64,000 nucleotides of DNA, taken from the NCBI RefSeq assembly GCF_000344785.1, contig NC_020553.1, forward strand, positions 1 to 64,000. The letters run 5' to 3'. Shown here one piece after another: positions 31,622-41,700 of this stretch (position 1 is the stretch's first letter; each line of letters starts with the position of its first letter). The notes under the pieces were generated by a model that saw only the letters and a list, made by a program, of their open reading frames with translations, was not told the DNA's origin and searched no databases. The stretch is from Corynebacterium callunae DSM 20147 (GTDB taxonomy: Bacteria > Actinomycetota > Actinomycetes > Mycobacteriales > Mycobacteriaceae). The position numbers and the translations under genes are program-made.

Positions 31622-32323
31622 CCTAGGCTGTGGGGCGGCGCAAGAGAGTCCCCATCTAGCAGCATGGCTCCCATCAAATGTGGGGGCTTTTTTGCTGATC
31701 TTGCGGCTAATGATTGGGAGCTTGATTCCAAACATGGCTCGCAACATAGCTCCGGTTGCGGTAGCGTCACCAATTGCTGCGTGTGCCTGTTGATTCTTTA
31801 GCCCGTAGTGCTTGAGCAAAGCAGGAAGATTATGAGGACCTTGGGGCAGCACCTGCCTAGCAAGATCAATGGAATCCACGAACGCGAAGAATACGTCTGT
31901 GCTGTCTTTGCCGTTGGGGTCAATGCGGTTAACTTCTGCTTCGAGCATTTTTGCATCAAAGGGCGCGTTGTGGGCAATGAGTACTTGGCCATGAATGAAG
32001 CGCGCAAACTCGGTGTAAATTTCAGCAAACCGTGGGGCAGTAGCAACATCGCCATTGGTAATGCCGTGGATTTTAGCGTTGGTGATCTTTTTGCCGTCCG
32101 GATTAAGGAGGGTGTGCCAGCGGTCTACTTCGCGGAATTGATTGTCGAATCGAACAGCCGCAAGTTCAATGATGCGATCGTAGCGTTTGTTGAGACCGGT
32201 GGTTTCCGTGTCGATCACGGCGAAGACTGGTGCGCCAGCTTCGCCTTCGGGAATGAGGTTTCTGACAAGGTTTTTTATAGACGGCATACATTTCAGTGTA
32301 AAGCGTAAGTGGGACATGGGCAT
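31616..32323 (-). CDS. DEDDh 3'-5' exonuclease (DnaQ/epsilon-like)
   Basis: About 235 aa. Exo I motif FAVIDTETTGLNKRYDRIIE; Exo II motif VLIAHNAPFDAKMLEAEV; Exo III motif of the DEDDh type HAAIGDATATGAML. These are the residues that bind two metals and cut nucleotides from 3' ends. The start is uncertain among GTG 32335, ATG 32323 and ATG 32317; ATG 32323 follows GGAAAAG. It is stand-alone, without a polymerase domain, and sits on the plasmid backbone divergent from parA, so it may serve plasmid replication or repair. The last codons overlap a long inverted repeat. Confidence 0.85.
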   Translation of the reverse strand: MPMSHLRFTLKCMPSIKNLVRNLIPEGEAGAPVFAVIDTETTGLNKRYDRIIELAAVRFDNQFREVDRWHTLLNPDGKKITNAKIHGITNGDVATAPRFAEIYTEFARFIHGQVLIAHNAPFDAKMLEAEVNRIDPNGKDSTDVFFAFVDSIDLARQVLPQGPHNLPALLKHYGLKNQQAHAAIGDATATGAMLRAMFGIKLPIISRKISKKAPTFDGSHAARWGLSCAAPQPRI

Positions 32324-32361
32324 TTTCTTTTCCACGAATACGTGCCCACTACCAATAAATG

Positions 32362-32491
32362 TTCATATGGCTATATGGTTGTATAGTCATACACTTTAGC
32401 TGGTAAAACAGATAATCATTAGCAATATAGTGGACACTATACCCACTATGGCCATATACCTATATGGGCATTGCATGATATGCTAATTTTC
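32362..32491 (+). promoter_or_regulatory. parA promoter with AT-rich CATAT-type repeats
   Basis: Many related short words (catatggctatatgg, atggccatatacc, tatatgggc) lie in tandem upstream of parA and resemble those at 31560-31621 and 33393-33428. An extended -10 box TGaTATGCT ends at 32484, 7 nt before the ATG, which suggests a leaderless transcript. The repeats probably bind the partner protein for partition and autoregulation. Confidence 0.5.
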
Positions 32492-33103
32492 ATGGCGCAC
32501 ATCATCTCCATCATCCAAACCAAGGGTGGAACGGGAAAGACAACGACAACAATGATGCTGGGATTTGCTCTATCAAGTCTTGGCGACCGCGTTCTTGTTC
32601 TTGACGCGGATAAACAACGATCTGCCAGTGATTGGGCTGCGGCAGTGGAAAAAGATATGCCATTTCCCACCATATCCACTCCCACGGATCGCACATTAAA
32701 AACTACGGTTAACCGCTCCAATAATGATGACTACGACTTCATACTTATCGATACACCTCCGGGAAGTAACAGCATCGTTGAATCGGCTTCCACTTGTGCA
32801 GATCTCGTTCTCATTCCTTCCGGCGTCTCTCCCTTGGACATGGAGCGAACTCAAGCAACTCTTGATTCTTTTGAGGGGACAGAAACTCCCATTGCCGTTG
32901 TCTTAGTCAATGTAGATAAGCGTGAAAAGTTACTAACCAAAGCTCAAGCAAGTCTGACGGCCCATACGCGCGCAGCTCTTGCCGATACGATCATCCCCAC
33001 CCGAAGCGCAACACGCCGCGTAGGCTACACCATTCCCAACATTACAACGAAGCCCCTCCAGGAATGGTTAGACCTTGCCAAAGAACTCAAAGAAGCATTT
33101 TAG
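32492..33103 (+). CDS. parA: ParA-family partition ATPase
   Basis: 203 aa, a short ParA (type Ib-like) without an N-terminal HTH. The deviant Walker A is QTKGGTGKTTTT (Lys11, Lys16), followed by VLVLDADKQRSASDWA and the Walker B-like DFILIDTPPG. It would form nucleoid-bound gradients that position plasmid copies. ATG 32492 is supported by the -10 box 7 nt upstream; the frame extends seven codons further but into the promoter. It is followed at 8 bp by the small partner gene. Confidence 0.92.
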   Translation: MAHIISIIQTKGGTGKTTTTMMLGFALSSLGDRVLVLDADKQRSASDWAAAVEKDMPFPTISTPTDRTLKTTVNRSNNDDYDFILIDTPPGSNSIVESASTCADLVLIPSGVSPLDMERTQATLDSFEGTETPIAVVLVNVDKREKLLTKAQASLTAHTRAALADTIIPTRSATRRVGYTIPNITTKPLQEWLDLAKELKEAF

Positions 33104-33111
33104 GAGAATTA

Positions 33112-33390
33112 ATGCCCATCGGTAGTGCCACTGAAAAAGCAAATCAAGCTGCAACCTCCTCCACGCAAAAATCCGCTAAAAAAGCCCTCACGGACGCTAA
33201 CACCTCGACTTCTACTCAGTCTAAGAAAGTGGCTCCGCTTGCAGGTTTTGAGCAGCGCGCCGCCACACTGCGGTTGTACGTGAAGAATAAAGAGCTGCTC
33301 AAGGACGCTAAATTGGCTGCATTGGAAGACGATACAAGCTTGTCCCAACTCTGGGAGGAGTGGGCAATAGAATGGCTGAAAAATAGATAG
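33112..33390 (+). CDS. Small partition partner, probable RHH centromere-binding protein
   Basis: 92 aa. The Ser/Thr/Lys/Ala-rich N-terminal half looks disordered (SSTQKSAKKALTDANTSTST). The C-terminal half (AATLRLYVKNKELLKDAKLA, then ALEDDTSLSQLWEEWAIEWL) fits a ribbon-helix-helix fold. This is the expected ParB counterpart of a short ParA: the RHH part binds the centromere, the N-terminal arm stimulates ParA. TAGGAGAA precedes the ATG. Three bases after its stop begins a perfect 36-bp palindrome. Confidence 0.78.
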   Translation: MPIGSATEKANQAATSSTQKSAKKALTDANTSTSTQSKKVAPLAGFEQRAATLRLYVKNKELLKDAKLAALEDDTSLSQLWEEWAIEWLKNR

Positions 33391-33392
33391 TT

Positions 33393-33428
33393 ATATAGAC
33401 ATATGTTCATATGAACATATGTCTATAT
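33393..33428. repeat. Perfect 36-bp palindrome after the partition genes
   Basis: The half-site ATATAGACATATGTTCAT (33393-33410) is followed at once by its exact complement. It shares the CATATG words found upstream of parA. A centromere (parS/parC) site is the likeliest role; a cruciform or transcription block is also possible. Confidence 0.6.
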
Positions 33429-33471
33429 GGCCACATATTCATAAAATGGTATTCTAACTACACATAGAGAA

Positions 33472-33500
33472 GGTCGGGCGCTGCGCCAACAGCCCCGACC
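33472..33500 (+). promoter_or_regulatory. Hairpin in the repA leader
   Basis: Arms GGTCGGG (33472-33478) and CCCGACC (33494-33500) lie about 50 bp before the repA ATG, just downstream of a promoter-like AT-rich segment. A leader hairpin at this place could be part of copy-number control (attenuation or antisense RNA target). No antisense promoter was pinned down. Confidence 0.4.
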
Positions 33501-33550
33501 ACGACCCCACCCATTTGACGACTACTAAGACGATCCAGAAGTGAGGATTT

Positions 33551-34531
33551 ATGTCCAATTATACCCCCAGAAATCAGCCTGGCCACAACCACGGAGAAAC
33601 ATCTGCGGAGGCTGAACTTCAAGCACGACTCGCTGAGATTGAAGCAGGATTTCTAGACCCTTATACCTTTACTTCTCGCACTCTTATTCAGGCGACTTTT
33701 CCACACAGTAAGCGGGAAGAACGAGAAGTAGTTCTCGCCAACGGCAATGTGATTGTGACAATGTATTCATCCAAGGGATTGCCTTATGGCGTTTATCCCC
33801 GGTTGATCATGTGCTGGCTGACCCGTGAAGCTATTCGACGTCGAGACCTGCCCATGAATGAAGCACGCGTTATCCCGCTGGGTTCTTCCTTGTCTCAGTT
33901 CATGCGAGAAGTAGGAATTGGTGCAGCCTCTGGAGGCAAAGAAGGAAACATTCATCGACTCCACCACCAACTCACGGCGTTGTTTTCCACCTTCATTACT
34001 GTCACCACCAATGACACAACTGATGTAGAGGATATGCCACGGTCATTTCAGCGAATCGACAACACTGTCGTCGCTGATTCCTCAAAGTTGTGGTGGGACC
34101 CCAAACACCCTGATCAACTTGGGTTACAAGATTCATCAGTGACCCTGAGTGAAAACTTCTACCGGGATCTCGTTTCCGCTGCTGTCCCGTTGAATGTGTC
34201 CATGTTGCGGCAAATCCGTCGGTCACCACTAGCCATTGATCTTTATTGTTGGTTAACTTACCGCCTGAGTTATCACAGGGGAGTGACCGTGGTGGCATGG
34301 GAGCAGCTACGTGCCCAATTTGGAGCCGGATACCCAGATACAACCAGAGGCCGTCGAAATTGGAAGATAAAAGTGACAGCTGCTCTAAGGAAAGTGATGG
34401 ATGCTTGGCCGGAAGCGTCTGTCTCAGTTGTAGACAACGGACTGATGTTAAAACCGGGTGCTCCTTCTGTGGCAAAAAATCAACAACGCGAGTTGAAGAA
34501 GTGCGACACCACTGAGGACAATCCTTTCTAG
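33551..34531 (+). CDS. repA: RepA plasmid replication initiator (RepA_C type)
   Basis: 326 aa. The protein has the winged-helix architecture of iteron-binding initiators of the plasmid RepA family: LIQATFPHSKREEREVVLAN, YPRLIMCWLTREAIRR, IGAASGGKEGNIHRL and, in the C-terminal block, SPLAIDLYCWLTYRLSYH. GTGAGGATTT precedes the ATG at 33551. Eight 22-bp iterons lie 64 bp after its stop, so this gene and the repeats form a theta-type replicon with parA as stability partner. Confidence 0.9.
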   Translation: MSNYTPRNQPGHNHGETSAEAELQARLAEIEAGFLDPYTFTSRTLIQATFPHSKREEREVVLANGNVIVTMYSSKGLPYGVYPRLIMCWLTREAIRRRDLPMNEARVIPLGSSLSQFMREVGIGAASGGKEGNIHRLHHQLTALFSTFITVTTNDTTDVEDMPRSFQRIDNTVVADSSKLWWDPKHPDQLGLQDSSVTLSENFYRDLVSAAVPLNVSMLRQIRRSPLAIDLYCWLTYRLSYHRGVTVVAWEQLRAQFGAGYPDTTRGRRNWKIKVTAALRKVMDAWPEASVSVVDNGLMLKPGAPSVAKNQQRELKKCDTTEDNPF

Positions 34532-34549
34532 GATTGTTTTCTCGCAATC

Positions 34550-34582
34550 GCCCGTGGGGGAGTGATCTTCACGGGCTTTTTC
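34550..34582 (+). terminator. Rho-independent terminator after repA
   Basis: Stem GCCCGTG (34550-34556) and CACGGGC (34570-34576), followed by tttttc. It separates repA from the iteron array. Confidence 0.8.
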
Positions 34583-34594
34583 ATTTCTGAATGT

Positions 34595-34766
34595 ACGCAT
34601 GTTCGGTAGCGCTTTCACGCATGTTCGGTAGCGCTTTCACGCATGTTCGGTAGCGCTTTCACGCATGTTCGGTAGCGCTTTCACGCATGTTCGGTAGCGC
34701 TTTCACGCATGTTCGGTAGCGCTTTCACGCATGTTCGGTAGCGCTTTCACGCATGTTCGGTAGCGC
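34595..34766. repeat. Iteron array, replication origin
   Basis: Seven identical 22-bp direct repeats with no spacers start at 34595, 34617, 34639, 34661, 34683, 34705 and 34727. An eighth, of 18 bp, starts at 34749. Each begins ACGCATGTTCGGTAGCG. Contiguous 22-bp repeats (two helical turns) directly downstream of repA are a classical initiator-binding origin and copy-control locus. Confidence 0.93.
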
Positions 34767-34783
34767 ATACTATGTCATATCTC

Positions 34784-34800
34784 CAGGTGGGGGCATGTTT
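34784..34800. repeat. 17-bp repeat, inverted copy at 42021-42037
   Basis: CAGGTGGGGGCATGTTT here is the exact reverse complement of AAACATGCCCCCACCTG at 42021-42037. The two copies face each other across about 7.2 kb that holds the RHH operon and the giant methyltransferase-helicase gene. Confidence 0.7.
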
Positions 34801-34882
34801 TCGTGCGTTCCCCTGTAGGCCCTTTAGGGCCTCTACCACCTCTACCTCAACCTCTACGCACACTTGTCACACCACACTGAAT

Positions 34883-35062
34883 CTAGGAAGAGGTACGGGT
34901 GATGATGATGTCGAGGTAGTCACAACCGAAGACAGCAGCAGCGAGGTCGGCCAGCATTCTGTCGTCAGGACTGTGTGGAAGTCTGCTAATGAGCTGGGCG
35001 GCGAGCTCTGTAGGCGTTTCTGCAATGAAAATATCGGAGTCGCAGTCAAGAATGATCGTCAT
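34883..35062 (-). CDS. Possible small protein, 59 aa
   Basis: A minus-strand frame from ATG 35062 reads MTIILDCDSDIFIAETPTEL and then SRLPHSPDDRMLADLAAAVF. It looks like balanced soluble protein with normal codon use, with CAGGAAAA about 12 nt upstream. No family is recognised. It occupies the otherwise gene-free interval between the iterons and the RHH gene. A frame open by chance cannot be excluded. Confidence 0.45.
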   Translation of the reverse strand: MTIILDCDSDIFIAETPTELAAQLISRLPHSPDDRMLADLAAAVFGCDYLDIIITRTSS

Positions 35063-35135
35063 AACACCCAAGTTTTCCTGATTTTTTCAAGGGCTGCTCA
35101 ACTTTTTTACCACCTCCAACGCGTTCTTACCGTGA

Positions 35136-35165
35136 AACACCTAGCGTGCTAGCACGCTAGGTGTT
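35136..35165. promoter_or_regulatory. Perfect 30-bp palindrome upstream of the RHH gene
   Basis: The half-site AACACCTAGCGTGCT (35136-35150) is followed by its exact complement; an AT-rich promoter-like stretch (tataaatatata) follows, then the RHH start at 35208. An operator for the RHH protein is the natural reading. Confidence 0.6.
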
Positions 35166-35207
35166 AGGATATAAATATATAGTTAAATATTTGAGTTCAG
35201 GAGTGAG

Positions 35208-35387
35208 ATGACCGCACACGAAATTTATGTTGTTCAACTCAATACCCGCATTGCCCACCCATACAAAAAACTACTCGCAGAACAATCGCATGCCACGGGA
35301 AAAACGATCCGAGCACTTATTGAAGAAGCGCTCGCCGCCCACTATGGGCTACCTGAGGAACTGCAAGACAATGAGGATGCACCATGA
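35208..35387 (+). CDS. Small ribbon-helix-helix DNA-binding protein
   Basis: 59 aa. A beta-strand-like start (IYVVQLNTRIAHPYKKLLAE) is followed by two helices (TGKTIRALIEEALAAHYGLP), the RHH/CopG pattern of antitoxins and copy-control or relaxosome proteins. It is too short for many gene callers. CAGGAGTGAG precedes the ATG at 35208. The stop overlaps the next start (ATGA at 35384-35387). It probably binds the 30-bp palindrome at 35136-35165 and represses this operon. Confidence 0.75.
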   Translation: MTAHEIYVVQLNTRIAHPYKKLLAEQSHATGKTIRALIEEALAAHYGLPEELQDNEDAP

Positions 35388-35692
35388 ACGCAGACATGCT
35401 TGACCCTATCTTTCAAGGCGGTTTAATCATTGCCGGCCTCATTGGTTTGTGGCGCGGTCGCGGGGTAGGGTCCAAAATTCGAATTGGTCTTGCCTGGGCA
35501 TTTTTATGGGTGATCATCTACTGGCCATTGATGTTTATGGGTGGCCTCTACGGCGGTATGGCAGAAAAATACGACAATCTTGTCAGCAATGAACCTGCCC
35601 CTATTAACACCTGGCCGACCGACATGCCTGCAGATGAGGGCATTGTTGGCTACTCCGACTTGTCCAACGGAGAAGGTGCTTTCATTCCCTAA
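35384..35692 (+). CDS. Small membrane protein, 102 aa
   Basis: Two or three hydrophobic segments (PIFQGGLIIAGLIGLWRGRG; GLAWAFLWVIIYWPLMFMGG) are followed by a polar acidic tail (ADEGIVGYSDLSNGEGAFIP) that should face outward or the cytosol. No family is recognised. Its translation is coupled to the RHH gene and it lies just ahead of the giant methyltransferase-helicase gene, so it may belong to plasmid maintenance or entry functions. Confidence 0.65.
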   Translation: MNADMLDPIFQGGLIIAGLIGLWRGRGVGSKIRIGLAWAFLWVIIYWPLMFMGGLYGGMAEKYDNLVSNEPAPINTWPTDMPADEGIVGYSDLSNGEGAFIP

Positions 35693-35769
35693 ACAAAATA
35701 AGTACCTGCTATATATCCACTAGCATTGATCGAAATAATCATACGACCACAAGCTAAGGGTGTGGGCAT

Positions 35770-38700
35770 ATGGCACGACGACGTAAAAATGCAATATCAG
35801 AAAATCAATTAAACCTTTTTGATCTTTTAGGAGACGTCGATGATTCTGGAATCGGACGTAACGAGCACATACAAGGCGTACAAGCCACAAGCGCCTCAGG
35901 AGGAGATAACAGCACTGTTCGAGGAAATTCGGGAGGTCGAACTACACCGGAGGTCGTACTGGGAGGAAGAACTGAAGAAAGCCTGGATGAAGGCCAATCG
36001 GGGGGAGCAGCCGGGCTTTCTGGAGACCTTGGCGATTCTGGACCAGGCGGCTCAACACGCGGAGATGCAGGTTCGAGGCGAGTATCTAGAGCCTCTGACA
36101 CAGCAGATCGTGCAGCAACAGCTGGAGAACGAGGAAGCCGAGGAGACAGCCAAGACGGAGAGGTCTCATCAGGAGGCGTTGGCCGATCCGGATCTGTGGT
36201 GGCAGGAACCGTGGAGGATTCAGCCCAGCGACGACGCGAAGGATCTGGCCGAATGGCTGTGGCCGGAGTCGACCACGACATTCGCGATACTCGCGGACAA
36301 TCTCTTGACTCTGAGACAACTTCACGATCTTCCTCTTCCATGGCAGTTCCTGGACGGGATCGTAGATACCAGCGACCCGTTGTATCAGGAGCTGACGACG
36401 CAGATCGCGGCAGCGGAGATTCGCAGCAACAACCTCAAGGCACAGCGCCAGGAGAACATCAGCAGGTATCGCCAGCAGCAGAATCAGCAGTAAGTAGAAA
36501 TACTCGGGAAAGAATTCACCGTAACCTCGCTGTTCTTGACACTCTCCACGAGATTGGCGACAGTACCGACGCCACCAACGGACAACGTGACATTCTCAAC
36601 CAGTGGCAGTCCTGGGGTGCCTTGGCAGAAGTCTTTGACAGTCGCAGCGATACCTTTGCCACAGAACGCGACCGCCTCCGCGACTTGCTCAGCAGCGACG
36701 AATACGCCGCTGCGCGTCGTACTATTACGACTGCATTTTTCACGAATGACGACATCACCACAGCAATGTGGGGTGTGCTCGAAGATGCAGGCCTATCTGC
36801 TGGCACAGTGCTAGAACCAGGCTGCGGCAAAGGCGATTTCATTCGCCACACCCCAGCAAATAATCACACAGTCGGCGTGGAGCTTGATCCTACGACCGCG
36901 CGGATTGCCTCACTTCTTCACCCCTCAGCACAGATTCGGGCGGAAAGCTTCACCGACACATCCATTGCAGATGACACATTCACAGCTGCCATCGGCAACG
37001 TCCCCTTTGGTCAAAGTGTGCCGTGGGATAAGGTTCATAACACCCAAGGGTTATCACTGCATAACTACATGATTTCAAAGTCAATTGACTTAACGAAACC
37101 AGGTGGATATGTCGCTGTTGTCACCTCCACTTTTACCGCAGATAGCACGGGCAAAAATGGCTTCGGGCCACGAGAAGCACTCACTGACCGTGCCGATTTC
37201 ATCACTGGTGTGCGCTTACCCTCCGGAAAAAACGGTGCTTTTGCTGATTATGCTGGCACCGAAGCGGGCACTGATATTCTCATCTTCCGTGTCCGTGACC
37301 AAGGCCAACAGCCTACAGAGCGCACTGATCGGTTCCTAGAAACTACCTCCATCACCATTGACGATAAAGACATTGTCATTAATGGGTTCTTTGCCGATCA
37401 CCCAGACCATATTCTCGGCCGAGCACATATCACCAGTGCTCGCTTTGGCCAGCAATTACGTGTTGACCGCGACGACAGCCAGCCTTTGGGTGAGCTAATT
37501 CGTCAGCGTTTAAGCACAGATATTATCGAGGCGAAAAACGCAGGTTATGGGCTTACAGCCGATACGAATGTAGCTGAGGCAGTAAACGTGTCAGGCTTGG
37601 TTGATACTGCTGCCGCAGAATCACACGGTGTTTTAGGCACCGTGCGCTATGAGCACACTGATGATGGATTGCGCTTTGAGCAGCTTCGTACTGATAGCGA
37701 ACAGGGCACACAGTGGGTCGAGGTGGCACCAGCGAAGAAATATGCCCAGGAATGGGCAGATATTATTGATCTTCGTGACACCACCACAGCGTTATTTACT
37801 GCGTGCCGCGATAATGCCACAGACGATATTGCAGCACTTCGTGCGCGGTTAAATGAGCAATACGACGCTTATATTGAGACCTATGGTGCGCTCAATAGGG
37901 GAGAGCTAAAGAAACCACGTGTTCCAAGCGCTGCCCAGATTGAGAAAAAGTTTGCACAGCTAGAAACTGCGTGGCGTAAAGATAATGCCGTTTTTGACCG
38001 TCCTTTTGAAGGCGATCTACCCAGCACTGTGAAAGATGATCTGCTTGATCAAGCACGCCAACCCCAAGGCAGTGTCCAAACAATCCGTCGGCATTTAGCC
38101 GGTGCATTGGCAGAAGATCCTTTCCTTACGCCGCTGCGATCTATTGAGGATTACAACGAGGACACTCAAGTAGCGACAAAGGGGCCGTTGTTCTCCCGTA
38201 ACCCGATTCGCACAGTCGTTGATCCTGACACTGCAGAATCAGTCAGTGATGCTGTCACCCTGATTCATCACTCAGATCAAGCCATAACACTTGAATCGCT
38301 TACCCAGCTGCTGCCTGATCACAGTGAAGAAGATGTCGAACGTGAACTCAATGAGCAGCAATTAGCATTCCGCGATCCAGCTCAACCTGATTTGTGGATT
38401 CCTGCTCCCACGTACCTTTCTGGTGCTGTGCGCACCAAGCTTAGGCAGGCACAACAAGCACGCGAACATGACAATCGTTTCAGCGTCAATGAACGTGCAT
38501 TGCAGCAGGTACAGCCCGCCCCGATCACTGAGGGCATCACGATGAATATCGGTGCAACATGGATTCCAGAGGACATCTATGTTGATTTTATTGCCGATAC
38601 CCTGCACATTCCTGAGCACAAACGCTATGGCATCAAAGTGGCGCACGCCGCCGACTCCTGGCATGTCACCGTCCCTAAATGGTGGACTGGTCAAGATGAA

Positions 38701-41700
38701 GCCAACCTAAAACATGGTGTGGCAGCAGCTAATGCCGATGGTCAATATAACTTTAAGACCACGGATAATAGGCTGAAAAACCTTTCCCACTGCGGTGTTG
38801 CCCACCGTGGGTATAGTTCTGTGGTTTATACCGGGGCGCAAGCTATTACTGACGCGATGAACTCACAGGCTCCAAGGCTTAATTATTCGCAAGAAGCCCG
38901 CGAAAAATTAGGACTGCCAGGTAAAACGTCAGCGATTAATGCCGAGGCCACGAGGTTTGCCGGACGCAAGGCAACAGAAATAGCTGAGCTTTTTCCCGCG
39001 TGGGCAGTTCAAGACCCAGAGCGGTTAACGAAGCTCATTGACGCTTATAACGATCGGTTTAATAACGTCATTGCTCCCGTCTATGACGGCTCCGAGCGTC
39101 CATTTCATGGTCTAGCAGCCGGTCGTACCCCCTATTCCTATCAGCGCAATGCTGTTGAACGCATGGTCAATGAGGAGGGTGTGCTCCTTAATCACGTTGT
39201 TGGTGCTGGTAAAACCGGCTCCATGGTGATGGGAGCGATGGAACTGCGCAGATTAGGGCTTGCCAATAAGCCTGCGCTGGTGGTGCCTAATCACCTTGTT
39301 GACCAGATCGCTCGTGAAGCTAATCAGTGGTATCCAGGTGCCAGGGTGTTATCTGGTGCGTCCGCTCAAGGTGGGGGAGTGGATAAGCGACGGATGTTTG
39401 TTTCCCAAGCGGCCACCGGCGACTGGGATATGGTGGTGATTCCTGAATCTGTATTCAAACTCATGCCTGTCTCACCGGAGATTGAAGCGGAGTACTTGTC
39501 TCGTCGTATTGATGACCTGCGCGAAGATTTGGAAAATCTGCGCACCGCTGATGGAGATTTCAAAAACAGCATTAAAGATATTGAAAAAGTTATTGGTCGA
39601 TATGAGCATGACTTGGCAGAAAAGACTGCTCACATAGGTAAAGACACAGGTCTGACCTTTGACATGACCGGCCTGGATTATCTCATTGTCGATGAAGCAC
39701 ACGGATATAAAAACCTCCAGCGCTCATCGCCTGCTCCTGAGCTATCTCACCCTGGTAGCCAAAAAGCAATGGACATGGACATGAAGCTGGAATGGCTGCG
39801 CACCCAAAAACGCCCCGGTTCCCCCGTGGTGACCTTTGCGACCGGCACACCGATTACCAACTCCATCTCGGAAATGTGGGTCATGCAGCACTATCTGCGC
39901 CCTGACCTTATGGATGAAGCTCATGTTTCTGGCGTAAATGCCTGGGGCAACAACTTCACCCAGTCAGTCACTGACTTGGATTTCAGCGCTGGTGGACAAA
40001 TCCGAGAACGCCAGCGCATTGCCAAATACGTCAATGTGGGTGAGCTGGCTCGTATGTCCGCGCCATTTATGGATTTTGTCGGACGTGACGACATCACCGC
40101 TAAGCTGCCTCAGCTTGATAACGGAAAGCCCACCGTGGTGGAGTTTGACCCAGGTATGGAGGTCAAAGATTTCAACCGTGATTTGATGTGGCGAGAAGGG
40201 AAGCTAAAAACTGTTGATCCGCGCGTCGATGGGCCGCTGAAAATTATTGGTGATGGTCGTAAAGCCACCCTCGACCCACGGATGGCCGGCCTCGACTTTG
40301 ACCCCACTGTCGGGCGCATTAAAGCAGTTACAGACACTGTTATTTCCGAATGGAAAGACAACCGGGACAACACTTATGTGGATTTGCGTGGTGAGCCATC
40401 ACCGAATCCTGGTGGTCTCCAGATCATCTTCTGCGACCGTGGTGTCCCCAGCTCTGACCCAGAAAAGTTCACCATGTACGACGCGATCCGCGACGAGCTG
40501 GTGGAAAAAGGCATGGATCGTGATCGAATCCGGTTTATTCACGAGTGGGATCATGACAAGCTGCAATTATTCGATGATTGCAACAACGGCAAAGTCGATG
40601 TGGTGATCGGCAATACTGAAAAACTGTCCACGGGTGCCAATATCCAGTCCCGTGCTGTGGCGTTGCACCACGTTGATGTGCCGTGGCGGCCTGCTGACCT
40701 CCAGCAGCGTGAAGGACGCATTATTCGACAGGGCAACCAAAACGACGATGTGAGAATCTACAACTACATTGCCGCTGGCACCTCTGACGGTTTTGCCTGG
40801 ACAACGGTGGAGCGTAAAGCTCAATTCATTGAGCAGCTTTATCGCGCGAACCATGATTTGCGCGATATGGAACCACTTGAAGGTCAGGGTGGGGAAGCGT
40901 TTGCGTACAACAAGTCCATCGCCACCGGCAACATGGATTTTGTGCATGAAATGCGCTTAAACAATCAGGTTGAGGAACTGGAGTCGAAAAAGACTGAGCA
41001 TGAGTCATTGCGCAAGTCCAACGAGTTTGCGCTGCAAACGGCCAAACGCGATGTTGTCTCGTTAGGGCAGCGTTTGCCGAAGCTTGAATCCTTTTCTGAT
41101 GCCGCAACTGCATGGCAAGAAGCCGAGTCTGACCAGTGCACATGGGTGTTTGGTGGCCGTGAATTTACAGATCGTAAAGAGGCCACCACGGCTATGGTCA
41201 ACCAGCTTGCCCTTGTCGCGCGAGAACATCGTTATGACCGCGAGCCAACGCCTATTGGTGAGATTGGTGGGGTGCCTATTAGTGCAAGCTTTAGCCACGA
41301 GTGGAGTTCGTTATTTATTAGCTCTCCAGCGGGTAATCATCCTGATCCGATCCCAGAAAACTTGGTGCGTGATGATCTGGTGCGTCGCGCTGACCAGGAG
41401 GAAAAGCTTGGGTCTACGCGCTCTGGTTTCTTAACGCGCTGTGAGTCTTCTGTTGGTGGTGTGCTGCGTCGCATTGAGCGCACGCGGGAAGATATTGTGG
41501 CTGCGCGTGAAACGATTGATCGACTGGAAAATTCCCCTGATGCAGGTGTTTTCCCTGATCAAGTACGGCTTGATGAGGCTAAACAAGAATTGCACGAGGT
41601 GCGGGAGCGGTTAGCGGCGTTTAATTCTTCTGAGGCTGAGGTCACCGCACGTACAGAGCATCTGATGCGGTTGTCGGATAAAGGGCGCTCACCTGGTTTT

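Noticed and set aside
34595..34766. CRISPR-like array of eight repeats
   Set aside because: The 22-bp units abut without spacers and lie directly after a repA gene, which is the pattern of iterons.
35805..36341. 178-aa minus-strand frame opposite the giant gene start
   Set aside because: Its Pro/Ser/Arg-rich sequence is what the complement of Gly/Ser/Arg codons gives, and it has no ribosome site. The plus-strand frame at 35840 explains the region better.
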